DNA of 64,000 bases from Voacanga thouarsii (GCA_026120185.1 JANUWF010001161.1:878001-942000); one strand, 5' to 3'. Counted from the first letter of the stretch, positions 46,075 to 57,234 are shown. Numbers and translations: made by a program. The notes: generated from the sequence alone by a model not told the origin.

Positions 46075-47850
46075 TGTTTGGAAATATGCCCTCTTAGACT
46101 AGGTTTCTGATGTAAACATCGAATGTTTTAATAAAAGAATTTATTTTTAGAAATTATTTGTGAATTCACATTTTTATTTGTGCACAATTACGTTTGGAAA
46201 AGACCCATTGTGTTTAAGTAAGTGGTTCATGTGAATGGTGGTCTTTCAAGGTATGGATCACGGGTTACTTAACAGATAAACGTTTGTTCTTAACCGATTG
46301 ATAAGAATGGGAATCTCATCATGTCTAGGTTATTATGTTATGAATTCCAAATGGGGAATGACTTACCTTTAGCCAGTGAGTAGTCCACTCACTTCATGAC
46401 ATAAGTGTATTTCGAATACGTAAAATAGGACCTGTAGTAGTGGTTTCTTAAAATACTATATGGTAGAAACTTAGACTATTAATGCTACAGCGTGGACTAG
46501 TACTCTACGACTTGAGTATGAGTTGGTGGTCTGATAAAGCTGGAAGCATGTACTTTGATATGCCATAGTTGAGGTTCTATCTTAGGGCCAATATACTTGC
46601 ATGTTGGGTATATGTGACTAGTTAGTTAAGACAGACTTGTACAAGATAATTTCTATACTATATCGCCCCTTGTGATTGTCTGAATGATCTAAAATCCAAG
46701 GCCCTGGGAAACATGACTTGGATGTTTGCTTTAGGGTAGTTCCCTTGAAAAGTGAAAACAATCCAAGAAGTCGTGGATCATTGAACTAGAAGCCTACGGA
46801 TGGTAGATGTCATTTAGAGAGGTGTTAGTATATTTCTTCCTCTCTAATGTACGACAATATATAGAGGGGTATTTTAGTCATTTCACCTATAGGTCGGAGA
46901 CTTTGCTAATGTAACATTGTCCTTAGGGTCAATATTTTCTTATGGTGATATTAGGAAATATTTAAAATGCAAAATACAACTATTTATATGGCAAGGGTAT
47001 TTTGATCATTTTAGTAGCCAAGGCGGTGTGTCTTTTGGTCCCCAGTATAGACCGTGAATCCTAATTAAATACAGGCTAAGGATTTGGTTTTAAATTAAAT
47101 TAAATAGAATTTATTTTATTTAAGTAGTCTGATTTAATTATTGGACTAGAATAAAATAAAGGTCCATGGAGAGAGAAAATTAATTAAATTAGTTTGGTGG
47201 GTTAATTAATTGTTCAGGGCTTTGGCCCTGTTTGAATAATTAAAGATTAACCTGTGACTAAACTAATATAGGCTTGTTAATTGGACTAATTTATTTTGTC
47301 TGGAAATTTAATTATTTATTGAGCCATTTATTTAGTTCTAAATAGAATAATTAATTTAGTCTAAAATGCTAAACTAAGAGTTCAATAGGTAAATCCAGTT
47401 TAACCTAAGGTTTTATTTAGGTTAAATAGGAGAACAAAAACCTAGGGTTGTTTTCACAATGTTGTTTTCACTGCTTCTTCTCTGGTGAAAAGGAAAAACT
47501 GTGACAGCCCCTCTTCTTTCTTGAAAATATTCCTTAACCCTGTGAGATGTTCACCAAACGAGATTAGGCAGGCCATATACTGGAAGATCGAGAGGTTGGC
47601 GTTCATATACATGCACAGACGGAATAAGAGGCTTGCAGGAATTGCACCAAAGGTTTTCACTAGTGCACCTACGCCAGTTCCACACATTCCAATCCAGTCA
47701 ATTTTGAGAATAAGAAAATGAGGTAAAACTTTTTTCGCCTCGGAGTCCCGCCGGAACCGGCGCCGGCTCCGATCTATGTTTTTCTTGTTCTTTAGTTTTT
47801 CAGTTTTTTTGCTTTCGCTGTGTGCTTTGCTTCCCCCTTTCAACCCTTCA
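46075..47850 (+). mobile_element. Solo copia LTR (1776 bp) with target-site duplication AGGCC
   Basis: TGTTTGGAAATATGCCC ... CAACCCTTCA, flanked by AGGCC at 46070-46074 and 47851-47855. Excision restores the Ty3 frame seen uninterrupted near 34495. The sequence is the copia-1/copia-2 LTR family in the opposite orientation. A GC-rich end contains the perfect palindrome CCGGCGCCGG (47757-47766). Confidence 0.94.
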
Positions 47851-47855
47851 AGGCC

Positions 47856-48995
47856 AACGTAGTTGCTGATGCTCTGAGTCATAAAATTAAAATGGCCAGA
47901 TTGAGAATTCAAGAGATTCAAGCAGTCTAAGAGGTGTTGTATAGGAGGACTTAGGTATAGGAATGAAGGATTTATATCATCAATCTGAAATTGATACCGG
48001 ATCTAAGGTAGGAAATCTTCAAAGCGCAACAAAGTAATGCAGAATTTCAACAATTTAAGGATAAGGGACTTAAGTGGGAAGGCAGTGATTTCTGGCAAGA
48101 CGAGCGCGAGTGGCGTATTTTCGAGATCGCTTGTGTGTGCAAATGAGTAGCAACTGAAAGATAAGATTTTAGAAGAGTTGCATAAAAGTAAGTATGCTAT
48201 TCATCCGAGAGAAGTAAAAATGTATCAAGATTTGAAAAAAGCTATTGGTGGCCTAGAATGAAGAAGGACGTGGTGACCTATTAGAAAGCCAAAGCCTTGC
48301 ACAAAAAGTCGGCAGGATTGTTGCAACCTTTACCGATACCAGAATGGAAATGGGAAGAGGTAACCATGGACTTCGTTACTAGACTACCTATGGCAAGGAT
48401 CCAAAAGGATGCCATTTGGGTAGTGGTTGACAAATTGACTAAGTCATTACATTTTATTCCAGTGAACATAAGGAACTCAATGAAAAAGTTAGCTTAGACA
48501 TATGTGCGAGAGATAGTCAGATTGTATAGAGTACCTTCGAGTATTGTGTCTAACCGAGACCCGAGGTTTACATTTTGATTTTGCGCCAAGTTTTAAGAAT
48601 CAATGGGTTCTAATCTGAAGTTTAGTACGATGGCACACTTGCAAACCGATGGTCAATCAGAAAGGGTTATTCAGATATTAGAAGATGTGTTAAGAGTTTG
48701 CGTATTGGATTTTAGGGATAAGTGGTTTGATTACATACCGTATGCGGAATTAGCTTGCAATAATAGCCATAAATCTTTAATTGGAATGGCTCTGTATGAA
48801 GCGTTGTATGGACGTAAGTGTCAAGTGCCTTTGTATTGGAGTTGGTCGGAAGACAGTCACATAAGCAAGTTTGGAAAAGTCTACATTCAGGAAATGTCAA
48901 ATAAGGTGAGGCTAATTAGAGAAAGGTTGAAAGCAGCTCAAAGCCAACAAAAAAGTTATGCGGATAATAGGCGAAGGGAGTTGGAATTTTAGGTA
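47856..48995 (+). pseudogene. pol: Ty3 integrase core, internal region 2
   Basis: Homologous to 34500-35670. It starts with VVADALSHKIK, then a heavily frameshifted zinc-binding region (about 47930-48260) in which about 15 bp are missing near 48270. Core: [18 protein letters not shown] (Asp 48369-48371), IVSNRDPRF (second catalytic Asp changed to Asn, 48552-48554), QTDGQSERVIQILED (Glu 48660-48662), YAELACNNSHKSLIGMALYEALYGRKCQVPLYW. Stops after KLA, after RFTF and at 48991. Inactive. Confidence 0.87.
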
Positions 48996-49438
48996 TGAGA
49001 CAATGTGTTTTTGAGATTGACTCTGAGTAGGGGAATCTTAAAGTATCCAAAACGTGAAAAGCTGAATCTGAGATTTTTAGGACCATTTCCAATCACGGAA
49101 AGAATTGGTCCAATTGCGTATCGACTGGATTTGCCGGATGGTTTGACTAGAATACATGATGTATTCCATGTGTCTCAGTTGAAAAGGTACAATGCCGACC
49201 CAGGAAATGTTCTGAACGATGAACCGCTGGTATTATAACCCAACTTGAACTACGTGGAGAAAGCAGTTAAAATTTTAGACCGAAGTATCAAAACTCTCCA
49301 GAATAAATAAATATCAATGGTGAATGTGCAGTGGGAGCATCATGGCATCTAAGATGCCACGTGGGAGACGGAAGAATAAGTGAAGAGGAAATACCCCGAC
49401 TTGAGATAAAGGTACACGCTGAATTTCGGGATGAAATT
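48996..49438 (+). pseudogene. pol: Ty3 integrase C-terminus and chromodomain-like tail, internal region 2
   Basis: DNVFLRLTLSRGILKY, LNLRFLGPFPITERIGPIAYRLDLPDGL (GPY/F), VFHVSQLKRYNADPGNVL, a stop after EPLVL, NYVEKAVKILDRSIKTLQNK, and a tail WEHHGI and DATWETEE with stops. Parallel to copy 1. Confidence 0.78.
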
Positions 49439-49441
49439 CTT

Positions 49442-49456
49442 CCAAGAAGGGGAGGA
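49442..49456 (+). other. Polypurine tract, internal region 2
   Basis: AAGAAGGGGAGGA directly before TGTAAAACC. Confidence 0.85.
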
Positions 49457-51321
49457 TGTAAAACCTCACCTAAACCTACCCTAGAGTTAGAGGGATATGG
49501 TGCATATCTTATCATATTGCATAAAAAATATATTTCTTAGATGAATTTGTGTGCCTTAGAATTGTGATATAAAGGTTATATGGTTTATTTATACTTGTTT
49601 AGTAGTAAGGGTAGAAAGGAAATTTTGCTTAAGGTCAAATTAGGAAGAATGTTTGAGGCTTAGAATGGAAGAGAATTTGGTTGGGAAAACAAGAACAACA
49701 GTTAGTGTGGTTAAGTGGTTAAAGCTTTGTAATTTAATCTGTAAGTTCTTGAGTTCAAATCCAATCACCAAAGTTTTATTTTTAATTATCCTAACCAATG
49801 TTTGATTTTTTTTTTTTTTCTTATATTCCTTAAAGTTAGGAATGTTGTCTTAGAGAAGACACAACCAATGTTTGAATTTTTTTTTCTTATATTCCTTAAA
49901 GTTAGGAATGTTGTCTTAGAGAAGACATAATGGTAATATCCTAACCATATGATCTTATCCTAAAAGAAAATCTAGAAGAGTTTTGGTCTCCATCATTTTA
50001 GCAAGACTTGTCCTAACTTATTTAAATTTAAAAAGCTCCTATTTCTTTAATTCTTTTCAATTTCTATAAAAAAAATGTCTTGGATAAATTTTAGCTTGAA
50101 TTTTTAAAATTTTCAGCTTTTGGGATAGGAAAATGACCGAAATTTAGGAAGGAAAATAGGTAGGTGGTTTTTAATTAAATCACCATAGCTTTTCTTCCAA
50201 GAACTACATTTTCTTCTTGTTCTTGTTTTGGTTCAAATATGAAAATTTTTTCAGCAATCCTTCTTGGCTGATTTTCGTAAATTGCAGCAACATTTGCCTA
50301 TATAATTCTTGCTAGCAACCAACCATGTTGTGTAAATAGGAAAGCTGAAAATGTCTTGGAATTTTGCAGCTTGTACAGCCTTACCAAACCAGAAATTTTT
50401 CAGCAAACTACTGAGAGTTAGACAAGGAAGTTGAGCCATCAACTCATGCATAAGAATACCTGAAAATTTCCCCATTCTTCTCTAAGATGATGGCTAGAAA
50501 ACCACCATTAATAGACCTTCAAACACTCCTAAGTTTCAGCTACAAATCCATTTCAAAATAGTTCAAAAATTCTACTCAAAATCCTTCCATATCCTAAGAA
50601 TTCCTATAGCTAAAATTCTAGAATTTTTTTCCAGCTTTTCTAGCAAAGACAAGAACTGACTTCTTCATCTATTTCCTTCATATTTTCGGGCACCTTGAAG
50701 TCATGGAGAGAACACCTTGTCTTCTTCATCTACCATGGCCATTAAAGCTCCATTAACACACCTCAAAACACTCCTAACTTTACTCCATTCAAAACTTTTC
50801 AAACTTGAAAATTAAATTCCCGATTTTCCTCCATTAAACTCTCACCTAGCTAGATGAATAAACCAAAAATTTCTCCTATCTTGTACAGCCATTTTCGGCT
50901 AGCTATAAGGCTGAAACAATCCTCCATTTCATAATCAATACATAGCTAGTCTATCCACCCACCATTGAAGAACAAGAAACCTTCAAGACGAAAACACTAT
51001 TACCAAATCTTCTACATCAAACATCTCCTCATTTTTCTCATTTTAAAATTCAAAATAGCTTAACTCTCTCTCTCTCTTCCCCTAGGATAACCAAAACTCC
51101 TCCCCTAGCAAGGCCATTCGACCATCACACACCATGCACACACAAATCTTTTTTTCTTAATTTTCTCTTGTGTTCTCAAGAACACCAAGAACACACACTA
51201 AATTTCTTCAACCTTCAACCACATCTATTCATCCCAAATCACTCCAAAAACTCTCAAATCAACTACGATTCAACCTATACTCATCCATAGCACACTCTAT
51301 AACACTAAAACAACCAAAGTT
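49457..51321 (+). mobile_element. Third Ty3 family-B LTR, 3'-truncated
   Basis: It aligns with 36125 to about 37915 (start TGTAAAACCTCACC; tRNA-like segment at 49703-49770). The match ends at ACAACCAAAGTT (about 51321); the distal 2.5 kb of the LTR, with palindrome and hairpin, are absent and do not reappear in the window. A 70-bp tandem duplication is present at 49793-49932. Confidence 0.9.
49793..49932. repeat. 70-bp tandem duplication in the third LTR
   Basis: Two copies starting AACCAATGTTTGA at 49793 and 49863, with T-run length differences. The homologous site in the middle LTR (about 36470-36535) has a single copy. Confidence 0.9.
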
Positions 51322-51329
51322 TTAGTTGA

Positions 51330-52040
51330 TATTATGTGGATTTATAGAGTCATCTAGATAGTTCTTTTATGAGAAACAAGCCTCTCATTTACTATGATTA
51401 ACTAGCTATCATTTAGGGAATTGATAGAGCTACTGGAAAGGAAGTCGAAGCACCAGAAGAAATACTTGAAATTTTAGATATTGAAGAAAATCTAGATGGA
51501 AATGATGTAGAGACTTTTGATGAAGAGAATTTCAACCCTACAGATAATAGAAATTTGACAACTACTCAAACTCAAGGAAGAGATAAAGAAAATTCTAAAA
51601 ACACACAGAGAAAAAGAAAACGTCGTACAAATAGGTTGATTTTAGGGTTAGAGCGCATGTCGGACTTTCTTACCAGTCACTTCAAAGAAAATGCAAATCA
51701 ATTATCTAAATGGTAGAAAATATTGCAACTCCTGACTAGCAAAAACATAAGAATAGACATAAATTTGATGATAAACTTCAAAAAATTGAAGGCTTACCAT
51801 TTTCAAAACAACATAAAGTTGGAATAATACTTGTCAAGGAAGAAAATTTGTCGTTCCTCAATAAAAGTTGGTTAACATAATAATAGTCTAAAAGTAGTTG
51901 AAGATTATTTCTTAACCATTCTTTGTTCAATAGCATTAGAAGTTTTAGCTATGGCATACATCTTTAATTGGAATGTTGAACAAACTTCAACTCTTTCCTC
52001 ACCCTTGTTTCATTAAGATCGCTAGATGAGAATAGCCAAC
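51330..52040 (+). pseudogene. Myb/SANT-like (L10-interacting MYB type) protein remnant
   Basis: Interrupted frame giving a YDxLAII-like segment then GIDRATGKEVEAPEEILEI, an acidic stretch (DIEENLDGNDVETFDEEN), a basic patch (RKRKRRTNR) and LERMSDFLTSHFKENANQL. The order 'DRATG - acidic - KRKR - helical C-terminus' is that of plant Myb/SANT-like proteins, which occur both as host genes and as the second ORF of PIF/Harbinger transposons. Stops occur throughout. It lies directly after the truncated LTR. A Harbinger origin would fit the transposase scrap at about 56005, but the two are 4 kb apart and no element ends are seen. Family call moderate, origin uncertain. Confidence 0.5.
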
Positions 52041-52385
52041 TTTGGCACTAGTTTTTAATAGTTGAGGAAACTCTGTCAATTATATGTTCCTCAAATTGGA
52101 ATGTTTTGTTTGTATGGTGTTGTTTGGCAATGTTACTGTTGAAGCCTGATTGCCATGTTGACAACTGGTATATTTAAGTTTGGGGAGGGACCATCTTTGA
52201 TGGCTTTCTGATGCAATTCTCTTTGGTGAATTGTATGTTTGCTTTCGCACTGAGCATTCCATAAGTTTTTTACCTTAGGAATGGTTTATTCTGATGACGA
52301 GTTAGCTTTTTAGCGATATTTTCCTAGAGTTAGCTTCTATGTTTAAAATGTTGTGTGCTTATTTTTGCGGCCCAAAAAAGTTTCC

Positions 52386-52389
<4 letters not shown>

Positions 52390-52435
<46 letters not shown>
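52390..52435. repeat. (AT)n microsatellite
   Basis: About 23 AT units. Confidence 0.95.
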
Positions 52436-52440
<5 letters not shown>

Positions 52441-54107
52441 GTATTTGTCATAATCTGGGCACCTGGCCTTTGCACATTTGGTATTGCGTTGCTTATAGTC
52501 ACATCACCAACTTTATGTAGTCATTCTCTGTGCTATTGAGTTTACCAAAGTTGAGGGAAAAGCATACATGAGGTTAATTTTTATGAGACTCATAAGTGGA
52601 CACAAAAAGTGTGCAACACATTATGGAATACAATAATTTTATTCCCCTATCATAAGGTTTAATTAGGCTTTCAAATATTAAAAGTATATTTGGATTACAA
52701 TTATGTCTTTTTAATAGATATAATTATGATTTAAAAATCAATGGTATAATTTTATTTGGTTGAAATAATAAAATTGCAATATTTTTATAATCCATTTTGT
52801 TTAAATAATAAAATTATTAATATTTTAATCTATTCGACTTGAATAATAAAAATGACAATATAATATTGATTTTTAAGAGTATGTTTTAGATAAAATGTCA
52901 CAATTAAAATGCCTCTAGCAAGAGAGTCCTTAGCTTCATCACAGAGAGGAGGAGGCAAGGAAATTGACTTCTATTATGGAAATAACAAACTCAACTTCAA
53001 TAACGCTATCTAATTTTATAAACAGTTGATTTCATTGGTAATTTGAGGAAGTTGTTGAACAATAAAATTGACAGAACCATATGCATAATTGACAACATCA
53101 TCACTAATGGTCTCTTGCACCAATGAGTATAAGAAGTTCTCATGCATTGATAAGGTTGAATCCAGCTTACGAAGTCTAACTACTTGCCATTGACAGTATC
53201 AAAACTAATGATCTCCTACAAAAAAAATAATTAAAAAGAAATAGATTACATGATTCTTTCAAAAGAAATATAATTTATTATATGATCAAATTTGTACACA
53301 TTTTATTTGGTAAGGAAGTAACTTTGGATAATATGTTATAATTATTACTCTCTTCTTTTTATATTCACTATTAAAAAATTTCATTGTGGATATAATGAGA
53401 AACAATGTAGATAACATATAGTATTGAATTTTATTTTTATTCATATATGTAATCCTTTTAATATAGAAATTTTATAAAATATTAAGTTAACATAACGGGC
53501 AAAATCTCTGCTTGTAGTGGAGAGTCCCCAAGTAGCACTATACTATTTTTTTTTTTTTTTTTATTATTATTGAAGATTTTGAGAAAGAGCAATTTCTTAG
53601 AGAACTTCTTATGTAAGAATTACTTCTCTATTTTTTCCTCTAAGCAAGTTGGAGTTTTGTTTTCTTTTGAATTTTATATTAAACATTAAGGTGCGACTGC
53701 CTTATAAGATCATATTATGGTATTTACACATTTTTAAAGCTATTCAATTATTTTGAGGTGATTAATTTTTTCAGCAATCTTTTCTAAAAGGATTTAATTT
53801 TTTTTTTAAAAAAACAATATTTTTTTTAGTTATAAACTTAAATATACTTCGTTTAGAAATACGCATTAATAAGTTATACCAAATATGTTATAGGGAAATA
53901 TATAAAATTTGGAGGTCATAGTAGGAAGATATTAAAAAATATTTTTGATAAAATAAATGTATATTAATTAAATGTACAGATTAATGTTTGGTTTTAAATA
54001 TTTTTTGAGTTTGAAACTAAAGTATGTACTATTTTGAACCTAATCCTAAATTATATTTGCTTATCTAAATTTAGATGCACAATAATAATAACGGGACACT
54101 AAAAGAG

Positions 54108-54109
<2 letters not shown>

Positions 54110-54166
<57 letters not shown>
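54110..54166. repeat. (AT)n microsatellite
   Basis: About 28 TA units, 30 bp left of the Pack-MULE end. Confidence 0.95.
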
Positions 54167-54167
<1 letters not shown>

Positions 54168-54397
54168 CACAAAAACGCAAAAGTGTTTTAAAACAAGGGC
54201 AATTGGCCCAAATAGTCCTGAAGCTTTTTTCCCAATACCATTTTCGTCCGCATATTATTTTTTGATACATTGTCCTCCTCAAATTATTTTTTTAGTATGA
54301 ATTTCGACTTTGTTTTAATCTATTATTATCCTTCAACTATTTTCAAAGTATCGAAATAATTCTATAATCTAATTATTGAGGGACATAAATGTCTTCA

Positions 54398-54532
54398 CAA
54401 TCTTGCAATCCTAGTAGCGACAATGGCAGGAGCCCCAACAAGAGGTTTATTAAAGCTAGGAGCTTCTGCAAGTGAGTTCCCAGAGACATTGGAGACAAAA
54501 TCAATCAACAATTCTCCAAAACATGCCCTCAG
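54398..54532 (-). pseudogene. Captured fructokinase (pfkB) N-terminal fragment
   Basis: The minus strand encodes [16 protein letters not shown]-type segment [13 protein letters not shown], and a degraded GGAPANVA motif reading [14 protein letters not shown]. This is the order and spacing of the first conserved block of plant fructokinases, which phosphorylate fructose (substrate-binding Asp of LIDFV and the GGAPANVA segment). About 45 residues remain of a roughly 320-residue enzyme. It starts next to the inner edge of the left inverted repeat and runs antisense to the numbering. The N-terminal extension to 54616 ([13 protein letters not shown]) is unassigned. It has no catalytic C-terminus, so it is not a working gene. 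It was most likely captured by the surrounding element. Confidence 0.8.
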
Positions 54533-54710
54533 CCCAGGAATCTTCTCCAGCTCATCACACTTTTTTGGGTGTACAGGCATTTTTTTTTTTGGCGAACTTG
54601 TAAATGAACAAGACAAAATTAATCTTCAAGTATCAAGAAACTTATACATCCAAAACCTCTAATGCCATTCAAGCTAGCAGATAAAAATTTTCTACTGACG
54701 AGATTTTGTG

Positions 54711-54712
<2 letters not shown>

Positions 54713-54768
<56 letters not shown>
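54713..54768. repeat. (AT)n microsatellite inside the Pack-MULE
   Basis: About 28 AT units between the fructokinase fragment and the right arm. Confidence 0.95.
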
Positions 54769-54771
<3 letters not shown>

Positions 54772-55366
54772 AATTAAGCTTCATGATACAAATGAAAAAT
54801 GGGCATTACATGCATTTGAAATAAAACTGACAAGGAAAATGACTCAGGTCAAGAATTCTTTATCAATTTTTTGGGAGAAGGGCTCCGAGTAAATTTGAAG
54901 CTGCATCTTATGGATCCATTATTATCATGGGACTTTTACTTCTTTTGCAATGTGGCTTGAATGTAGATTAAAGTTGGAGGGATTTTTGTTGTTCTTGTTC
55001 AAAACCCTAGCTATGGTGAAGGACATATTAGAGTTTTTTTTTTTTTTTTTTTTTTTTGTAAAATTTCGGTAGAAACTGAATGGTTTTGAAATAAAGCAGA
55101 GGGAAAAAAAAATTAACAAGCCCATGTGAGGGTTTCTGTGTTTTTAGGGAATAGATTGTGAAGACATTTATGTCCCTCAATAATTGCACTCTAAGATTAT
55201 TTGGATACTTTGACAATAGTTCAATGATATAACAAATTAAGAAAAAGTTTAACGACTAAATTAGTACTATAAAAATAGTTCGAGAAAGGCAACATATTAA
55301 AAAATAATGCGAGGACAAAAATAGTATTGAAAAAAAATGTTTGAGGACTATTTAGATCAATTGCTC

Positions 55367-55996
55367 TTTAAACAACCCAATAAAAAAATGTTAAATTAAA
55401 TGTGATTGAAAACTTTATGTTGTACCAAGGCTATTTTAAGTAATTTGAAACAAATTTAAATTTCATTTCCAATTACATTTTAGTAAACCAAACAATTTAA
55501 AAGGATTCTATTTATTTTCCTTTCTTAGTAATCAAATTGCTTGTACAACTTTCCTTTCTTGCCAGCCGAAAAGGAAATTAAAAAAGGGGGAAAGTGAGGG
55601 GGGGAAAAAAAGAATTGTTTGGACAAAAACGTCCTTGAAAAGTGGTCCTTTGTTTTTAACCACTAATGTCCATATCCATTTATACAGGTAGAGACAAAGG
55701 AGATTATAAACAATATGTTTTAACCATTTCGTTATACATAAGATTCAAGAATACTAACAAAAACTATGAAATATCTTATAACTAAATTTCTTTTTTCCTC
55801 ATCTAGTTACTCAAAGATAGCTAAATTAGAATCACATATATTTGTATTAATTTTTACTAATAAAATTTTATTTTTCTTTTTAAATAAATATTACTTATAT
55901 AATGTATTATACATTTTTACACGTAATTTTATAACAGTTTATAGAAATATATGATATTGGCTATCTGATTTTTAAAATAATAGTTGCTTCAAAACA
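55367..55996. other. AT-rich stretch without a recognised feature
   Basis: Low-complexity DNA; includes a purine-rich patch near 55565-55615. No gene, RNA or repeat end that I can support. Confidence 0.5.
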
Positions 55997-56160
55997 AAAG
56001 AAGAGTGATTCAACAGGCACATGCAAAAGTAAAAAATGTAATTGAATATACTTTTAGAGCGCTTATATCTCGATTTCCAATTCTCAAAGATATGAAGCCA
56101 CTTCCATTTCTAATCCAGATTTGTCATTGCTTGTGCTGCTATTTATAATTCTTTTTTTAA
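55997..56160 (+). pseudogene. PIF/Harbinger transposase C-terminal scrap
   Basis: The plus frame reads AHAKVKNVIEYTFRALISRFPILKDMKPLPF and then, after a one-base shift, a CAAIYNS tail. This matches the end of plant Harbinger-type (DDE_Tnp_4) proteins, in which RNVIERxFGVLKxRFPIL is followed by a CCALHNF motif. About 50 residues remain, with no catalytic residues of the DDE core visible upstream. It could belong to the same dead element as the Myb/SANT-like remnant at 51330, or be independent. Confidence 0.7.
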
Positions 56161-56620
56161 GAACTATCGACTCTGACTACTGTTTTGAATAATTTATTGA
56201 TGTTGATGTAATTAGTGAAAATTTTAAATAAGAAGAGAATATCCAAGAATAACTATGTAGACAAAGAATTTTGGGATAAAATATATTTTCAAGATTAAAA
56301 AAAAATTATGTATTTTAGTCTTGATTAATTACAATTAATTCATAAATAAATATAATTATTCTTGAATTAATTAATATAATTGGGCTATTATTAAAAGCTC
56401 ATTAAATCCAATGGATTATAAAATTGGACTATTGAAGTTGGGCTATCGTTAATGATCCATTTTACATTAAATCCAATATATTATTGATTAAATGAAATTG
56501 GGTTGGGCTCTAAAATTAGACTTTTGAAAATCTCATAACCCAAATATAATGTGGGTTAAATGAAATTGGGCTAAAACATACATTAAGCCAAGTCATCTTA
56601 AACCCAGGTCCGTTAGGGTT
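56161..56620. other. AT-rich spacer before the Tat-type LTR
   Basis: No gene seen. Contains several GGGCTA/TTGGGCT words, which are common near plant LTR promoters, but no clear element end. Confidence 0.45.
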
Positions 56621-56684
56621 TGTTGGGAGTCTCCTTCAAAATCCCACATCGGCTATTTATGCTAAAATCAAAGAATTTTTAGCC

Positions 56685-56692
56685 TATAAATA
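56685..56692 (+). promoter_or_regulatory. TATA box of the Tat-type LTR
   Basis: TATAAATA about 65 bp into the LTR, preceded by the AATCCCACATCGG word (56639-56651) often seen in plant LTR promoters. RNA start would be near 56720. Confidence 0.65.
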
Positions 56693-56754
56693 GGCTCTTC
56701 CCTCAATGGTTCAAGGCACCCCCAAGATCCTCAAGTTAAAGCTTCAATAAACAA

Positions 56755-56925
56755 GAAGCTTCATCAAGTTTCAAGCATTCAAGCTTCATCAAATTCAAGG
56801 TTCAGAAGCTCCATCAAATTCAATGTTCAGAATTGTCATCAAATCAAGGTTCAGAATCTTCATCAAATTTCAAGGCGTTCATCTTGCTCTTCATCAAATA
56901 AGTCTCGAAAGCCTGGCAATCAAGT
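56755..56925. repeat. Degenerate tandem repeats (~25-30 bp) in the Tat LTR
   Basis: About six variants of CTTCATCAAATTCAAGGTTCAGAA lie downstream of the TATA box, in the transcribed R/U5 part. Confidence 0.8.
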
Positions 56926-57149
56926 GTTCATCATCAAATCCCGTTCGATCCGAGATCAAGCTCTTCAGCCCTCGAATCAACGTTTTTCAAAAAGAGAAGA
57001 ATCGGAGGACTCATCCTGCAATTTAGGATTTCTTTGGAGATTTGTGACCACTTTTCATATTTACTAAATATTTTGTAAATTTCGATATTTTTCTTGTCTT
57101 ATTTGTAGACTTGAATTTGTAGACTTGAAATTTGTCGTCTACAAATTTT

Positions 57150-57167
57150 TGGCACGCCCAGTGGGAC
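57150..57167 (+). other. Primer-binding site of the Tat-type element (tRNA not assigned)
   Basis: TGGCACGCCCAGTGGGAC begins with TGG (complement of CCA) six bases after the LTR end. It is not the initiator tRNA-Met site used by the other elements. I cannot name the tRNA from memory with confidence. Confidence 0.65.
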
Positions 57168-57234
57168 AATCTCTGCCTCCCATCTCTTCTCTTCAAATCA
57201 ATCCTAAGTTCAAATACAAGTACAAATCAACTCA

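Larger units (their letters stand above)
52041..54196. other. AT-rich intergenic stretch without a recognised gene
   Basis: Non-coding on both strands as far as I can tell, apart from a possible decayed minus-strand coding scrap at about 53020-53200 (readable as ENFLYSLVQETISDDVVNYAY) that I cannot assign. It contains AT microsatellites at 52390-52435 and 54110-54166 and a T-run near 53546. Confidence 0.5.
54197..55366. mobile_element. Non-autonomous Mutator-like element (Pack-MULE candidate), 1170 bp
   Basis: Long terminal inverted repeats: 54197-54403 pairs with 55153-55366 with many mismatches but continuous order. Landmarks are GGGCAATTG against GAGCAATTG, AAATAGTCCT, TTTTGTCC/TTTCGTCC, and GAGGGACATAAATGTCTTCACAATC at the inner ends. 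The flanks are TTAAAACAA (54188-54196) and TTTAAACAA (55367-55375), a 9-bp duplication with one mismatch, the size typical of Mutator-like elements. The interior carries a fructokinase fragment and an AT microsatellite; no transposase. The AT array and divergence suggest an old insertion. Confidence 0.72.
56621..57143 (+). mobile_element. Tat-type Ty3 5' LTR (523 bp)
   Basis: TGTTGGGAGTCTCC ... GTCGTCTACA, followed by a PBS six bases later. It contains a TATA box and a run of roughly 27-bp repeats downstream of it. The short LTR and the Gag that follows fit the Tat/Retand group rather than the long-LTR families to the left. Confidence 0.82.

Noticed and set aside
53020..53200. Possible minus-strand coding remnant (ENFLYSLVQETISDDVVNYAY)
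   Set aside because: Reads like decayed protein but I cannot assign a family and it is flanked by stops; not reported as a gene.
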